A stretch of 64,000 nt of DNA, from contig NC_049997.1 in NCBI RefSeq assembly GCF_000003815.2, positions 13,793,533 through 13,857,532 of the forward strand, read 5' to 3'. Both the position numbers and the translations under genes were made by a program. Shown one piece after another: positions 24,251 through 36,700 of this stretch (positions within the stretch are counted from its first letter, which is position 1; every line of letters starts with the position of its first letter). This DNA is from Branchiostoma floridae. Taxonomy: Eukaryota; Chordata; Leptocardii; Amphioxiformes; Branchiostomatidae. Under the pieces are notes generated by a model. That model did not search any database, was not told the DNA's origin, and saw only the letters and a program-made list of their open reading frames with translations.

Positions 24251-25530
24251 CAAGGATGTTATATAACGTACTCCTTGCCATTTCAAAGTACTGTATATAA
24301 AGGAGAATGGTGTTCAAATATAACTTTACTACATTTGAATTTGCTTTCTTGATGATGGAATCATATCTATTAAACCTGATGGTGCCATTGACGAATTTAT
24401 GAATTAACGTTATATTCATAAATGAGACCATATTACCAATCCTTATCTTGCCTTCATTGAAATAATTTTGTTTGCTCTTTTTCTATTTCTTTTACAATGT
24501 GATGACTAAGAATGACTAAGATGTTTTCAATGCCTTGATGTAATATAAAACGAGATAGGAGAGCCCGTCTGGTAACTTTTCTGCAGTGCTATGTAGGTAC
24601 GAAAGATGTCGCTGCTGTCAATGCAGTTGCTTGCAGTTGTAGATCCCCAAAAAGTTACAATTACTTTGTCTTTAAAGTTTGGCATAGTCAGTCAGAGAAG
24701 ATCCTGTAGCTCAACTAAGAGCAGCCTCACAGTTGAGCTCCAGGTTAAATTTGTCTATTTTATTCATGATTGTCTTCTTAAGCAAAATACATAATTTTAT
24801 CTGTAGAAGTTCTTTAATTTGGTAGAATTCCATGTTTACCTTTGATCATGTTTTACACAGCTGAATTTGAAATCTAACGTTACATGATATAACGTTATAC
24901 ATAGTGATGTAACGTTACACCTTTAACACAAATGTCACAAGTAGGTCATTTACCCATCATTTATACTATAGAATCATCAATGGCACTTTACATCAATTAT
25001 ACAAATTAGACTCTCATTTGCATAGTTATGTTCTTTAATTTTTCACCTTCCATACGTTAACGTTATACACATTACGTGTATGGAAGTGTTATTGTGCAAA
25101 ACCCTAAAACCCCAGATTTCCCCGGGCCAGTTCTCGCCTTCTCAGCCTGTGTTGTCAGCCTCTGGGGATTTCTCTCATTAATAATTTACATCTCTGTCTG
25201 AATTACCTACACACTGAATAACATGGAAATTCGTTGTTCTTTTGTCATATTTATTTATACATTTATAAATCTTCAGGGTGATCCCTTCAGTTATATGACG
25301 CAAGACAATAAGTTACTTCTTTCCGTCAAAGATGCCTTTAATGCAGCATTCCCATGGCAACTGCTCAAAGAAAACTACTCATTGGCAACGGGCTATTGGC
25401 CCCATCTCTCTGCGTTTCAAGGGCGCCACTAAGCAAATCAAAAGAGTATGACACAAAAGTAATATTGTAAATACGATTTTACATTGATTATCTAAGAGCG
25501 ACTTCTAGCAGTCGATGAATTAATGCAGCA
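24251..25530. other. Non-coding, no gene seen
   Basis: AT-rich. 'taacgtta' palindromes cluster at 24875-24925, and a weaker one lies near 25060. No exon is supported. Confidence 0.3.
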
Positions 25531-25539
25531 AATTGACTG

Positions 25540-26049
25540 CAGTGTTATTGTTGCTGCACATTGATTGGTCAATTAATTCACACTGACCAATCAACATATA
25601 GCAATGTGTAGTAATATTCATGCTATTACCCGGTATGTACACTGACATGACCAATCAGCGTTCACATCACATTGAAACCGCACAACACAGTTTTTATCCG
25701 CGCTAAAAATAAGTGCGACCGACATTTTGAATCTTTCCACCTTGTCGCTGTAATGTTACCATTATACAACATTTTGTAAACAATCTAATGTGCAAACAAG
25801 CGAGGCTTGAACTTCACTGTTTTGTGGTATGATAAGCCGTATTTTAGATCGTGTTGTGACTTGACTAAGTTGTCATACCAGCAGCGCGCATTGTTATTGT
25901 TTGATTGGTCAATTAATTTACATTCACCCATCAGCATATAGCATTGTTTGATATGTGGTAATAGAGATGCTATTACCCGGTAAGTACACTGACATGGCCA
26001 ATCAGCGTCCAAACCACATTGAGACCGCACTGCACAGTTTTTATCCGCG
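25540..26049. repeat. CCAAT-rich repeats, 1.5 units
   Basis: A ~300-base unit runs from 'gcgaccgacattttgaatctttccacc' (about 25710) to 'attacccggtaagtacactgacatggccaatcagcg' (about 26008). A half unit with the same end precedes it (25550-25690), and a third copy lies at 28612-28895. Each contains 'gattggtcaatt' and 'ccaatcagc', so CCAAT boxes occur in both orientations. Confidence 0.8.
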
Positions 26050-26661
26050 GTGCCGTGACAGGCGATGTTTCCGAAAGCTAGCCAGCGGTTGCGCCCAAAT
26101 AGACTCCGTATGCTCAAGAATATCTCGACAAGGACGTATCCAAAAATTTTGCAGTTTGCACCTTTCTATTCCTTACTAAGTGACCTTTCCAACCATACCA
26201 AGCTTGACAGGCCGGAACTTGAACTCTAAGCTACAGTCGCAGTCTTAAGTCCCCACCCGGTGCGGTGACAGGCGGTGTTTCCGAAAGCTAGCCAGCGGTT
26301 GCGCCCAAATAGACTCCGTATGCTCAAGAATATCTCGACAAGGACGTATCCAAAAATTTTGCGGTTTGCACCTTTCTATTCCTTACTAAGTGACCTTTCC
26401 AACCATACCAAGCTTGACAGGCCGGAACTTGAACTCTAAGCTACAGTCGCAGTCTTAAGTCCCCACCCGGTGCGGTGACAGGCGGTGTTTCCGAAAGCTA
26501 GCCAGCGGTTGCGCCCAAATAGACTCCGTATGCTCAAGAATATCTCGACAAGGACGTATCCAAAAATTTTGCGGTTTGCACCTTTCTATTCCTTACTAAG
26601 TGACCTTTCCAACCATACCAAGCTTGACAGGCCGGAACTTGAACTCTAAGCTACAGTCGCA
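26050..26661. repeat. 210-bp unit in three tandem copies
   Basis: 'ccgaaagctagccagcggtt' begins at 26071, 26281 and 26491, exactly 210 bases apart. Copies 2 and 3 look identical and copy 1 differs at a few bases, so copies 2 and 3 are a recent duplication or an assembly effect. Each holds 'gacaaggacgtatccaaaaa' and 'aagcttgacaggccgg'. The minus strand contains 'gagttcaagttcc', loosely like a Pol III box B, but no RNA gene can be defined. Confidence 0.9.
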
Positions 26662-26819
26662 GAATAAAGGTATCGACGCACCCCACCTCTGTTTCTCGGT
26701 TAAAGGAAGTGGATAGGATAGGAGCAGGGTACGCAGCATGCACTCAGTGCGCAACTCCGGAAATATACTCCCTCCACGCTTGTCCTCAGTGTTATGAAGT
26801 AGCCATAAGTTTCGAAGCA

Positions 26820-27470
26820 ATCCAACTTAGCTGAACAAATAATGTATATAAAATTCACAGCTAATTCATCTAATCAGCGTTATGGGTTTGACCTTTTTTC
26901 CTTCATGGAGACCTGGCACAATGGTGAGTTATTTTTCCCTGTTTTCCTTTTTATAGTAGCTATAGAACAAAGCTAAAAAAAGGGCAAACCGAAACTTGGG
27001 TTGAATTCTTATCATATTTAAAATTTAAAAAAATCTAGTAACCAAACAGAAGCGAAGACATTCCTGGGTTAGAATGCATATTAAACAGTTACTCAACAAT
27101 GACAGAGACATATATCTAGCGTATGCATAAATTAGTCCCCATAGGTCAAACATTGATACAAACTGAGTATATGGTATCTTTGAAGTTTTGGAAGAAGAAA
27201 TCGTATAGGTACCCTGACTGATGATGTCACAGATGACACCCCGATTATAGATTTCCAAAATCCTTCCAAAGGGCTATAATTTTGATCATTCTCTCCCCAG
27301 AGCCGATATGGATGAAACTTTTTGTATATTTCAATAGCGCACAAAGGGACCTTTCGAATGAAATAAAGTTTGCCCGGTCGCAACTTGACTTTCAATAGCA
27401 TTATCAATTGATAAGGTTTCACCCAACCCCTGGCTTACGGCTAAGGCTAGCGGTTATGCCACGACTAGAG
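26820..27470. other. Non-coding, no gene seen
   Basis: AT-rich sequence with short open frames that have no recognisable motifs. Confidence 0.3.
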
Positions 27471-27484
27471 TGCAAACATCTGAG

Positions 27485-27765
27485 TACTAAAAATTACTTT
27501 GTTACTTTTTTTCTACAGGGCTTGAAAACTATTCGGATTAACCGCGAAAGTAGGGGACCCGAGAAAGCTCCTTTGTCACCGTTGAGGCTGAATGTTCTCT
27601 ACTTTTAAACGTTATGGAGTCAAGATTACAAAGTGTGTGTTACTTTAATCACTTGAATTGTGTAGTAATACTCGTGGACAGAAAGCAAAGTCATCAGAGT
27701 AATAAAAATTACTTTGTTACTTTTATACAGGGCTTGAAAACTACTCGGATTAACCGCGAAAAGAG
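27485..27765. repeat. Two ~70-bp direct repeats
   Basis: 'aaaattactttgttactttt' followed by 'acagggcttgaaaact-ttcggattaaccgcgaaa' occurs at about 27488-27550 and again at about 27706-27763. Confidence 0.75.
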
Positions 27766-27824
27766 CCTTGACGTTCGTAGGTCAATCACACGACTAACAA
27801 CTGGCTGACACAAATTAAATATAG

Positions 27825-28127
27825 AAACCGGGAGATTCCAAAAAGTCCCTAGATGTCGACCAGAGGGCTTGTCCATTCTGTCCAGATCTATTTGAAGACG
27901 AATATTACTTTATGGTTGTATGTCCAAAATATTCTGATTTGCGCAATTCTCTAAACACAAGGCCAAGGCTGTCATTTTATATACACGGATTTATCTCAAT
28001 GGACATGAAGTGCAAATTCAAATACATCATCTCATTTGACAATCCCTGCATGGCAGATATAGAATACTATATCAAAGAATGTGTAGACATTAGAAATTCC
28101 TTCAATGATTGTAAAAGACTCCAGTGA
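27825..28127 (+). pseudogene. C-terminal zinc-knuckle fossil of a non-LTR retrotransposon
   Basis: The open frame includes CPFCPDLFEDEYYFMVVCPKY and then SDLRNSL. This Cys-x2-Cys...acidic-aromatic...Cys-Pro pattern followed by (D)LR is the usual end of the polyprotein in L1/Tx1- and related non-LTR elements in animals. The usual His is replaced by Tyr. Nothing upstream keeps the frame (stop at 27822-27824), so only the tail remains. The motif identification is by pattern only. Confidence 0.6.
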
Positions 28128-28610
28128 TTGTAGGAAACCTAATCCCACACTACAACTCCTGTATTAGTTAGATAAGCCTTAACTTAAGCTATAGAACTGT
28201 AGTTATGTGGATGCCATATTTTGTACCATGTACAATTGTTGTGCAATAAAGTTATATGGTAACATAGTAATTAGACGTACTTGCACTTGCCGTGGAATTT
28301 TCATAGTGAACTTTAAGACCGAGGACTTGATGACTGTAGCCGAGCCTTGGAGGTACTTAAGACGGAATGTATTCTACTGCCGTGGACTTGCTTGAACTTC
28401 AAGACCGCGGACTTGACGCCCGTTGACGTACGTAGGTAATATGTCAAAGGGTATTAGGCCCACAAAAAGTAAACAGTCCTTGTCTTGACCATTGTTCTAT
28501 TGCATAACAATATCCAGACGGGTTTTGTTTTATTGTTGTGAGCCTTACCTTTGACGCCGCACATGCGTCCTGACCAAGGAGCTTTCAAGGAGCTTAAAAA
28601 ATCAAGCTCC
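28128..28610. other. Non-coding, no gene seen
   Basis: Contains a repeated phrase 'gccgtgga-tt' and 'aagaccg-ggacttga' at 28290-28415, suggesting a small worn duplication. Confidence 0.3.
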
Positions 28611-28611
28611 T

Positions 28612-28895
28612 TGGTGCGACCGACATTTTGAATCTTTTCACCTTGTTGCTCAATTTATTACCGTCATTTATACACCATTTGAAAACAATCTAACGTGAAA
28701 GTCAGTGAGGCTTGAACTTCACTGTTTGGTGGTATGATAAGTTGGTTTTTAGATCGTATTGTGATTCGGCCTGCTTGTCATAGTTGCCGTGTATTGATTT
28801 ACCTTGACCAATCAGAAAATTCCATTCTTTGATGTTTGGTAATATTCATGGTATTACCCGGTATGTAAACTTACCTGGCCAATCAGCATCCTGAT
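28612..28895. repeat. Third copy of the CCAAT-rich repeat
   Basis: Matches 25710-26010 from 'gcgaccgacattttgaatctttt' to 'attacccggtatgtaaacttacctggccaatcagc', in the same orientation and about 2.9 kb away. Confidence 0.8.
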
Positions 28896-30590
28896 GCAGT
28901 GTAGGATTGCATCATCATCATCGTCAGGGGACTGCAAATATGAAACCGACCGCCAGGTGTCCCCATTGACACGTCAACGGCACCGGTGAAGCGCGTTTCT
29001 GAACTTGCCCCAAGCATACATGTACTACGGGTCACGATAGCTTTCATAATATATTCAATGTTTCTGGTCTAACTGACATATGATGAAGCAACTTTTATGT
29101 TAGAATTTTGCAAATATTATCATAGCAAAATTGTTGTTTTTGTATCCAATATGTCCAATCTACAATTTCTCTACTGCTCTACCAATTTTCCACAAAAATC
29201 TCATGATCATCCCAGATAATGTGTATTTGACGTCAATCTTTTACTTAAACGAGTACCAATATTATAGGGAGACCTCCTTTAAAGCAATGAATTATCAAGA
29301 CTGCCTCGTTCAAAGCACAATTCTTTTTATTTCATAAAAATATTTCGAATTTCATACCATCCTTTGTAATCAGTTTCTTCTAAATCAGACACTTCAATTT
29401 TAGTTATGTTATCCAACAAAAAGTGCATAGTGTACATACTTTGCACAGATGTCAACTTACTATTCATATACATATTGCTTTCATTCATAAAATTTAGATG
29501 AAAATTATACCTCATCTTTTATTCTTTTATTTACCAATCTTGTAGGGAAGTCCCTTCAGCTTTCAAAACACTGATTTCCAAACAATTCAATGTACCAAAA
29601 CTATTTGTCAAAAGTATTAATTATTACATGTTAAGCTACATGTAAAAATCATTTTTTTATAATTATATACTAAAATACAAGGTTAAGAAATACAATTCGT
29701 ACCCATTCTTCAATTCATATTATCATATCTGACTTATAGTGAAGTCCAAAATTATGTCAAATACAAAACTATGATTTTTTTTCAGTATATTGTATAAAAA
29801 AACTCTGAATACAAATCACCTTATTACGACCTTTTCTTGTAATACATTGTACAGAATTCAGTTTAAGGGGGCACACACCAGTTTATTTGGGGTTTCAATT
29901 CGAGGCGGCATACCCTAAAGTCTAGCGACCAGCTCTACCAGGGAATTATCCTGAAGCAAAATAACTGTATATCTGGTGAAAGCATATTCCTTTAGCTACA
30001 AGACAAACTAAGTTTCGATCCTTCAACTTCTCTGATTTTAAAAAATTAGAGGGAAAAAACATTATTTTCATGTAAAAAATAATGCAAAAAATCGGGCATT
30101 TTGGCGTTGAAAGAAAAACATGAAGGTGATTTTTCCGGCAAACACGACTGATACTGTCAGAAAGAGGAAAACCTAACGAGTAATCCAGCTAATTATAAAG
30201 AAAATTCTAGTACTACAGTTTTTTTAATCATCCACGGCGCGCGGCATTACAACTAGGCTTAACACAGCGCTTCAGAGGTTAATCTAGGTCACGAGCCGAA
30301 TCACATTCAGGCGTAGGAATATCCCGGAAGTAAGCCGCGGACCAAAACACAATTTGCACCGAAAACACACCATTTCCTACGCTTTTCAGCCATGTAACCG
30401 TTTAATGTCATTTCGCAGGAAATAATGAGAAATGTCAACTCAAACATGGACCCTCGGAAGCCTTTCATCACTTTTTTCTCGCGCACTAGCTCGGACCCCT
30501 GTCGCGGAAGAACTGGTGTGTGCACCGTTAAATTCATCTCAAATTGTCTGAGAGTCTACTTTAATTATAAATCTTTGAATGTTCAAGGTT
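28896..30590. other. Intergenic, no gene seen
   Basis: AT-rich. A short GC-rich spot lies at 30230-30250. Short open frames around 30307-30667 have no recognisable motif. Confidence 0.35.
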
Positions 30591-30592
30591 GT

Positions 30593-30598
30593 TTTATT
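30593..30598 (-). terminator. DERA: Likely poly(A) signal of DERA
   Basis: AATAAA on the minus strand, about 117 bases past the DERA stop codon; the first such signal after it. Confidence 0.65.
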
Positions 30599-30714
30599 TT
30601 CATAGTGACCATTCCACCAAGAAATCATGACACAAGAAATCTGCATATTTGTCTCAACACGAAATAACTAGTACATCTGTTTCATAGTTTGTCTTGTTTG
30701 GCTTGTTGTGTCCA

Positions 30715-33700
30715 TTACGACATAGGTAACTGGTGGGCCGCAGCATAACGACCGTAGACATGGTGGTACAGCTGTCGCTCGATGTCGGTCAGAAGTCCGC
30801 TGGCGCCGATGCGGAACATGGAGGGGTGCGTCCACTCGTCTCCCAGCTCCTCCTTCATCAGGGCCAACCAGGTGCAGGCGTCCTTCGCACTGCGGATGCC
30901 CCCTGCTGGTTTAAAACCGACCTGCAGGAAAAAACAAAAACTGTTAAGATACCATACCTATATCTATGTACAAACCAAATTGTAGCTAATGCAAAAAGTT
31001 TTTTTGCTTCCTATCATTACCTGATGTATACTGTGCCTCCTTTGAAAAGGTTGTTGAACTCAAATACGATTGTATAATCCAGAATAAACATTTTGAGCCT
31101 AAACCTACAACCCTCATGGTATCTGTTACATATATATGTCCTCTTCGATTGCATGCAAGATATGCTCCCTAATTTCTGTTATATAAACAGTAAGGAAAAA
31201 TACATATTCCTTATGCTAGATAGATATAATCATTCATTATATTTGCCCTTATATTTACAACTGTCTTAAGAACTGAGAAGAAGTTGAACCTGTACATGCT
31301 GGCATATAGTAGACTCTGTAGATGTAGAAAGATACCACTTTCCTTATTGTGCCTTATTGTCAAATTGTGCCTTATCGCTACAACCTGTACTTAGCTTGTT
31401 TGAGCATAGATGTACAATAAACATCTTTCATTCATATAGAGCAGCATGTAAAGTTCTGTGTGTTAGTTACCTTGTATCCAGTTCTCTGATAGTAATCCCT
31501 GATGGCCCTGCACATCACCACACCTACAGGCAGGATGGCATTCACTCCTTCCTTCCCAGTGGAGGTCTTGATGAAATCGGAACCTGCACAAAACACACAA
31601 AATTTTACCCAAAATCAAACTACTTAATCCCAAAATTTGAGGGGTTTTGTCAGCGTAGATATAGCAGCCTGGCATTGTTGTAAATTTTACTGGAAGAGAC
31701 TCTGTCGACAGAGACTCTAATTGGAATCTCTACTGTGGAGTTAACAACTGTAGTCTACTACATGTATAATTGTTGATAGTCTGACAAACACTCTGATTGA
31801 AACATCTGTCAAGGGGGGCCCTGATCAAAATATGTACCAGTAGAATCATTGATTCTACCAAATTCCAATCTTTAGCTTAATATATAGAATAAATACCCTA
31901 CAATACACACAACCTTCATACACATTTTAAAGAAATATCTAGAAGATCAGAATTCTTCCTACTGGTAAGATTTTGTGATGAACAGTACCAGTGTCATTTG
32001 TGTGAAATAACATTGAAGGTATCATAACTTACCAGCCATCATGGCCACCAGTGAGGCCTTGTAAACGTTGGTGAGAGACCCCAGTTCTCCTGTAGCCAGG
32101 ATAGTCTTGAGGTGAGCCTCTCCGCAGGCTTCTCTGAAGGCCTTTACTTCATCGTACACACCTACAGGACAGATGGAAAAATGTACATGTTAGTCCCTCC
32201 ACAGGCTTTCCTAAAGGTCTTCACTTCATCATACACATCTACAGTACAGATGGAAACACGTACATGTTAGTCTCTCCATAGGCTTCCCTAAAGGCCTTTA
32301 CCTCAACAGTACAGATGGAAACATGTACATGCTAGCCTATCTGCAGGTTTCTCTGAAGGCCTCCACCTAATTATACACACCTACAGTTCAGACAGAAACA
32401 TGTACAAAATAGAAGGCTTAGAAGGCTCTTATCATCTTGATGGGTACATGTATCAATCTACAACAAGGCACACATTTTTATAATATACAGAAACCCATAT
32501 CCAGACCTTGCCAGTCCCCACTGAGAGCCTGAGTTCTGCTGATGACAATGTCGATCTCAGAAGCCCCCTGTAGCACTGCGTCCCTCACCTCCTGTAGTCG
32601 GGTGGACAGGGGGTACTGACCACTGGGGAAGCCTGTCGCAACTGTACAGGCACGGGAGAAAATGGCAGGCTTCAGATCAGTGATAGGAAAAGGTATTGAA
32701 TTGTAATAGGATGGACAAATATCCTGTGTAATTGTATGTGAAGCACTCCCATACGAGCGATCGCTGTTGTTGTTTATATCCAGGGTATTGGACGGTTGTT
32801 GCCTACCAGGACGTCAGTAGATTAGATGAAAAATTGATGTTCAAATTAGCGGCTCAAATTACTGGTTAATATGTAAATCAATTGTTTGCCAAACACCTGC
32901 TTTTTGCCTACCACTGCATCACCGTGGCATCATCGCGATCGCTCGTATACCCCATACTCTGAATGGTTTTGTCCATTATAAATATGAGACCATCCTGTTC
33001 AATAGGCAAAATTCAGACAACTTCTACCAACTTGTATCATCTTTACCTGGATAAATAAAAAATAAACAAACTTTACCCACCCTACCCATCATGTGGGTAT
33101 TCTTTCTGCCTTATTGCCAGGAAAGACATTAAAGCATTCAGCTACAAACACCCAAGGCTCTTTGCTGGCTCTTCCTTTACTTGAAACAATGTTAAAGGAT
33201 TGCAACAGAGCTACATGTACCTTTGTGTATGGTGTCTCTGAATAGTATTCATTGCTAAATGTACAATATATCCTCAGCCTTTAATCTTGCAGCCTTTAGA
33301 TTTTCATGACACATTTTGTATCTTGAGTTCAATTTTGAAACAATAATTCAAGCTAAGAAAGATGGAAAAGGGCAAATATAAAAATACAGCAGCAGTATAA
33401 TCAAACCATGGATAGTGAGTGAGTGAGTGAGTGAATGTTTCAAAACAGACAGTACCTGAGGCCACAGGTATGTTTGCCCCAGCCTGTTTCAGGTACTTGA
33501 CTGCCTCCTTCACTCTGGCAGGGTACACACACACAGCTCCTGTAGTAATACCTGGATACAAGTACATGTTTAAAAGTTACAACATATCTCAGAGGTGTAA
33601 CATATTAGAAAATGAACAGATTATAAGAGCACCCATTCATACATTTTGGCTTACCAGTCAAAGACAAAGACAAGAGCAAAGAAGAGTAGATTTATAGTCA

Positions 33701-36700
33701 TTTCCACCAATTTCGATGACAACAGGCTGTCCCACAAGCGGACAGAGGGCACATCTGGTGTTGGAATGCCTGTTTTAACAAGGGCTTGATCCAATTCCCT
33801 AGTTTGCTCATGTGTAGGGGCCAATCAGCGCCCCCTTCCAAAACTTGGACGATTCCAGAAGTATTGATGTCAAGGTTCTCTGTGAATACTGTAAATGCAT
33901 TAAGTTCGCAAGGATTTACTTTTGCGGTAGCTGGAAAATGGACTGTTTGCGGTGGTTATAAGTTTGCGGTAGTGCCATAGACTGCAGTCTCATAATATAA
34001 TGGAAAAATATTTGCGGTAGTTTTAAGTTTGTGGTAAAGTGATCACCATGGAAACCGCAAACATAAAACCACTGCAAACATTTATAGTGGTAGAGAAGTG
34101 ACTGTATCTAGTGTCTGATAAACATTGGACCAAAACTACTATCCTAACGGTACCCAGGCTACCTTTGTCCTGCATGTTAACAGCCTTGAGTAAGTCGTCC
34201 CTGACAGGATGATATGCCTTATAACACAGCCTCTGTACGTTAGCCGGGGTGTCGTCACCGGACAGGGTCGTCAGGTCAATACAGGTTACCGCACGCAGCA
34301 GCCACGAAGCCTGGAGAGACAAGGATAGGATAAAAACATGATAAAGATATTCAGCAATGTGGAGTACCATCTGTTTCAAGATTAAAATCCTCCAAAGTAG
34401 CATTTTTTAATTGAATCTTCTTTACTTTTTTTTAGCATTTTTTATTAAAGATTTGAATTAACAGAGTTAGTATCATTATCATTCATAAGTTTAAGTGTCA
34501 TCATCATCGGTCGGCTCAATTTGAATGAAAATCTTTTCTTGTTTAGAAACTTAATAGAAGTAACAGAAGTTAAACAACCAAAACTAACAGACCCAAATCA
34601 TGCAGCGGCACTCACTATTGATAATGACTTTTGTACCATATATGTGTAAAATATGTGTATAGACAAGTCTATTAGGATTTTAAATGATGTAAGCTTTACC
34701 TCTGTTATAAACTTTGTCTGACCCTTACCTCTTCCCTCATGACCTCAATGAAAAGCGACCTGCAGGCCAATTTGAACTTTCAACAAACAAGTAATCTCCT
34801 ACTTCTTCTGCTCATAAAAATAGGTAACTGATTATTCTTGGGACACAACTTTTTACCTTATATAAATACTTCAACCACAATGCAAACATTCAGAAGTACA
34901 GAGGCCTGTCAGCTAGAACAAAAACAAAGAAGTTTTCTTACAAAGTCCTAAAGACAGTTCAAAACATAATTCTCTAAGCAGAGGTTGGGTCACGGGGAGT
35001 ATGGCAGGGATTTTTACCAGCCACTACCAAGCTCTGTGACCCAACCTCTGCTAGGAAAATACAACATCTTTACTGACCTGCCATTTTTTCTTGACAGTCC
35101 TGGTGGTAGACAGGTACTGTGCCCTGCGTATGGTTGCCGGCTGGTTGACTCTGGTGGACTGGACCCAGCCTAAGTCTGTGGAATAAAGTGATAAATGGGT
35201 AAGAGGCAAGCAAGTAGAAACAATATCCTTGCTCCTGGGATTCAAATCCACACTGAATCTGGGTCGCCAGCTCACAAACCCAACGGCGCTAGCCACTATG
35301 CCAATGTAGCAAGTCTGTTATTACGTTGGGCGGCCCAGGGGTCACGTGGTGAGAGCACGTGATCATGGGCGCGCCCTGACGTCAACTAGGCCACGCCCCG
35401 CAGCGCTCGCGTAAGCTCCGCCTCCAATTGATGTAATATAAGACGCGGTACGCGCTAGTTAGACTAGAAGCAGACTCAGGGACAAGGTCAACCGCATCTT
35501 CCGCCGCCGTAGTTACGTAACCGGTTAGTTAATATCATCCACCCGCATCTGTCCAGGTATCTTATCTTGCATTATTTGTATTAAGCCAGTCTTTATCATT
35601 ACCTCCGTTCACTTGCTTAAACTGTATACCATCGGTCGTAGTAATAAAGATCACATCAAACTGTACACTGAACCCTGGTCCTTGGCTATATTGGTGAGAG
35701 TGCATAGCATAGATACGTCACCTTGACGTATAGGTAAATGCCCAAATCCTACCACTAAGACCAAATGTTTACATGATTCCCACTAGTGGATACAGTTTTG
35801 CTCTGTGATCAAAATACTACGACTCGGTTTTCGTTTCCGTTTTGCGCTAGGGTGACGCATAGTAAAACTTTCCTTTGTTCTTGTGTGTCACATCCCCCCA
35901 AAACACGTGTGTTGTTGCACCAAACTTCCATTGTACAATCGATACGTTTCTCCGCCAAAGTGTTGAAATCCATTCTACCGCTCTGTTAAAGTTCACGTTG
36001 ATACTTCGGTACTTTTTGCAACGCAATAAGTTAGAATGAAGAGTACGAAAATTGTCTAATCGTCTTGGCCACGTTTTGCAAAGCTCCCTGACGTCCTGGT
36101 GCGAATTTTATCCGTCAAATTCACGTTCTAACTCCAAAGTCCAAGTGCATCGTAAAACGCCGATATCTGATACAATTTCCTTCAAAATATTTGGCTCTTG
36201 CATCTAAAACTTCCGATCCTCCACGTGGTGGCCTATCGCATTACCTGATTTCAAATTCCCAGCCCCAATTGACCCAAAAGTTTCTATTCCATTCGGTAAA
36301 GTGTCCATTTGTTTCCCAACGTTAAATCTAGCCATTCGTTCTAAAATTCCTTCGGTATAAAGTCACTTTCGCTGCGTTTGCTTCCAAATATCTCCCAAAG
36401 GAAACTTGACTTTTTGTTCGTTGTCATTTTGCCATTTCGCGCCTCAACCGAGTTTTCTTTTGATCTGGGCTGCCGTCTCCCCGCTGGCGCCTATCAGTTT
36501 AACAAGTCTGAACTTAGCTTTTCATATTCCAACTTAGCAGTTTTGCGTAAATTATTTCAGCGGTTCGCAAGTTTTGCCTGGCGCCGGGCCGCTTTGTCAT
36601 CGTTTTGACACCTTGTCTCTAGTCAACGCACCTATTGTCCCGACCAGGGTCTAATTTAACACCCTCTGCCGACAAATCCTTTTTATTGCAAATTTTTAGT

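Noticed and set aside
26050-26661. Tandem small RNA genes with an internal Pol III promoter on the minus strand
   Set aside because: Only a loose box B; no convincing box A at the right distance and no T-run terminator in each unit.
35190-35304. A functional tRNA gene (also at 44800-44885, 1050 and 15810)
   Set aside because: Box A and box B are present, but acceptor and other stems do not close, and a non-tRNA body follows. They are SINE heads.
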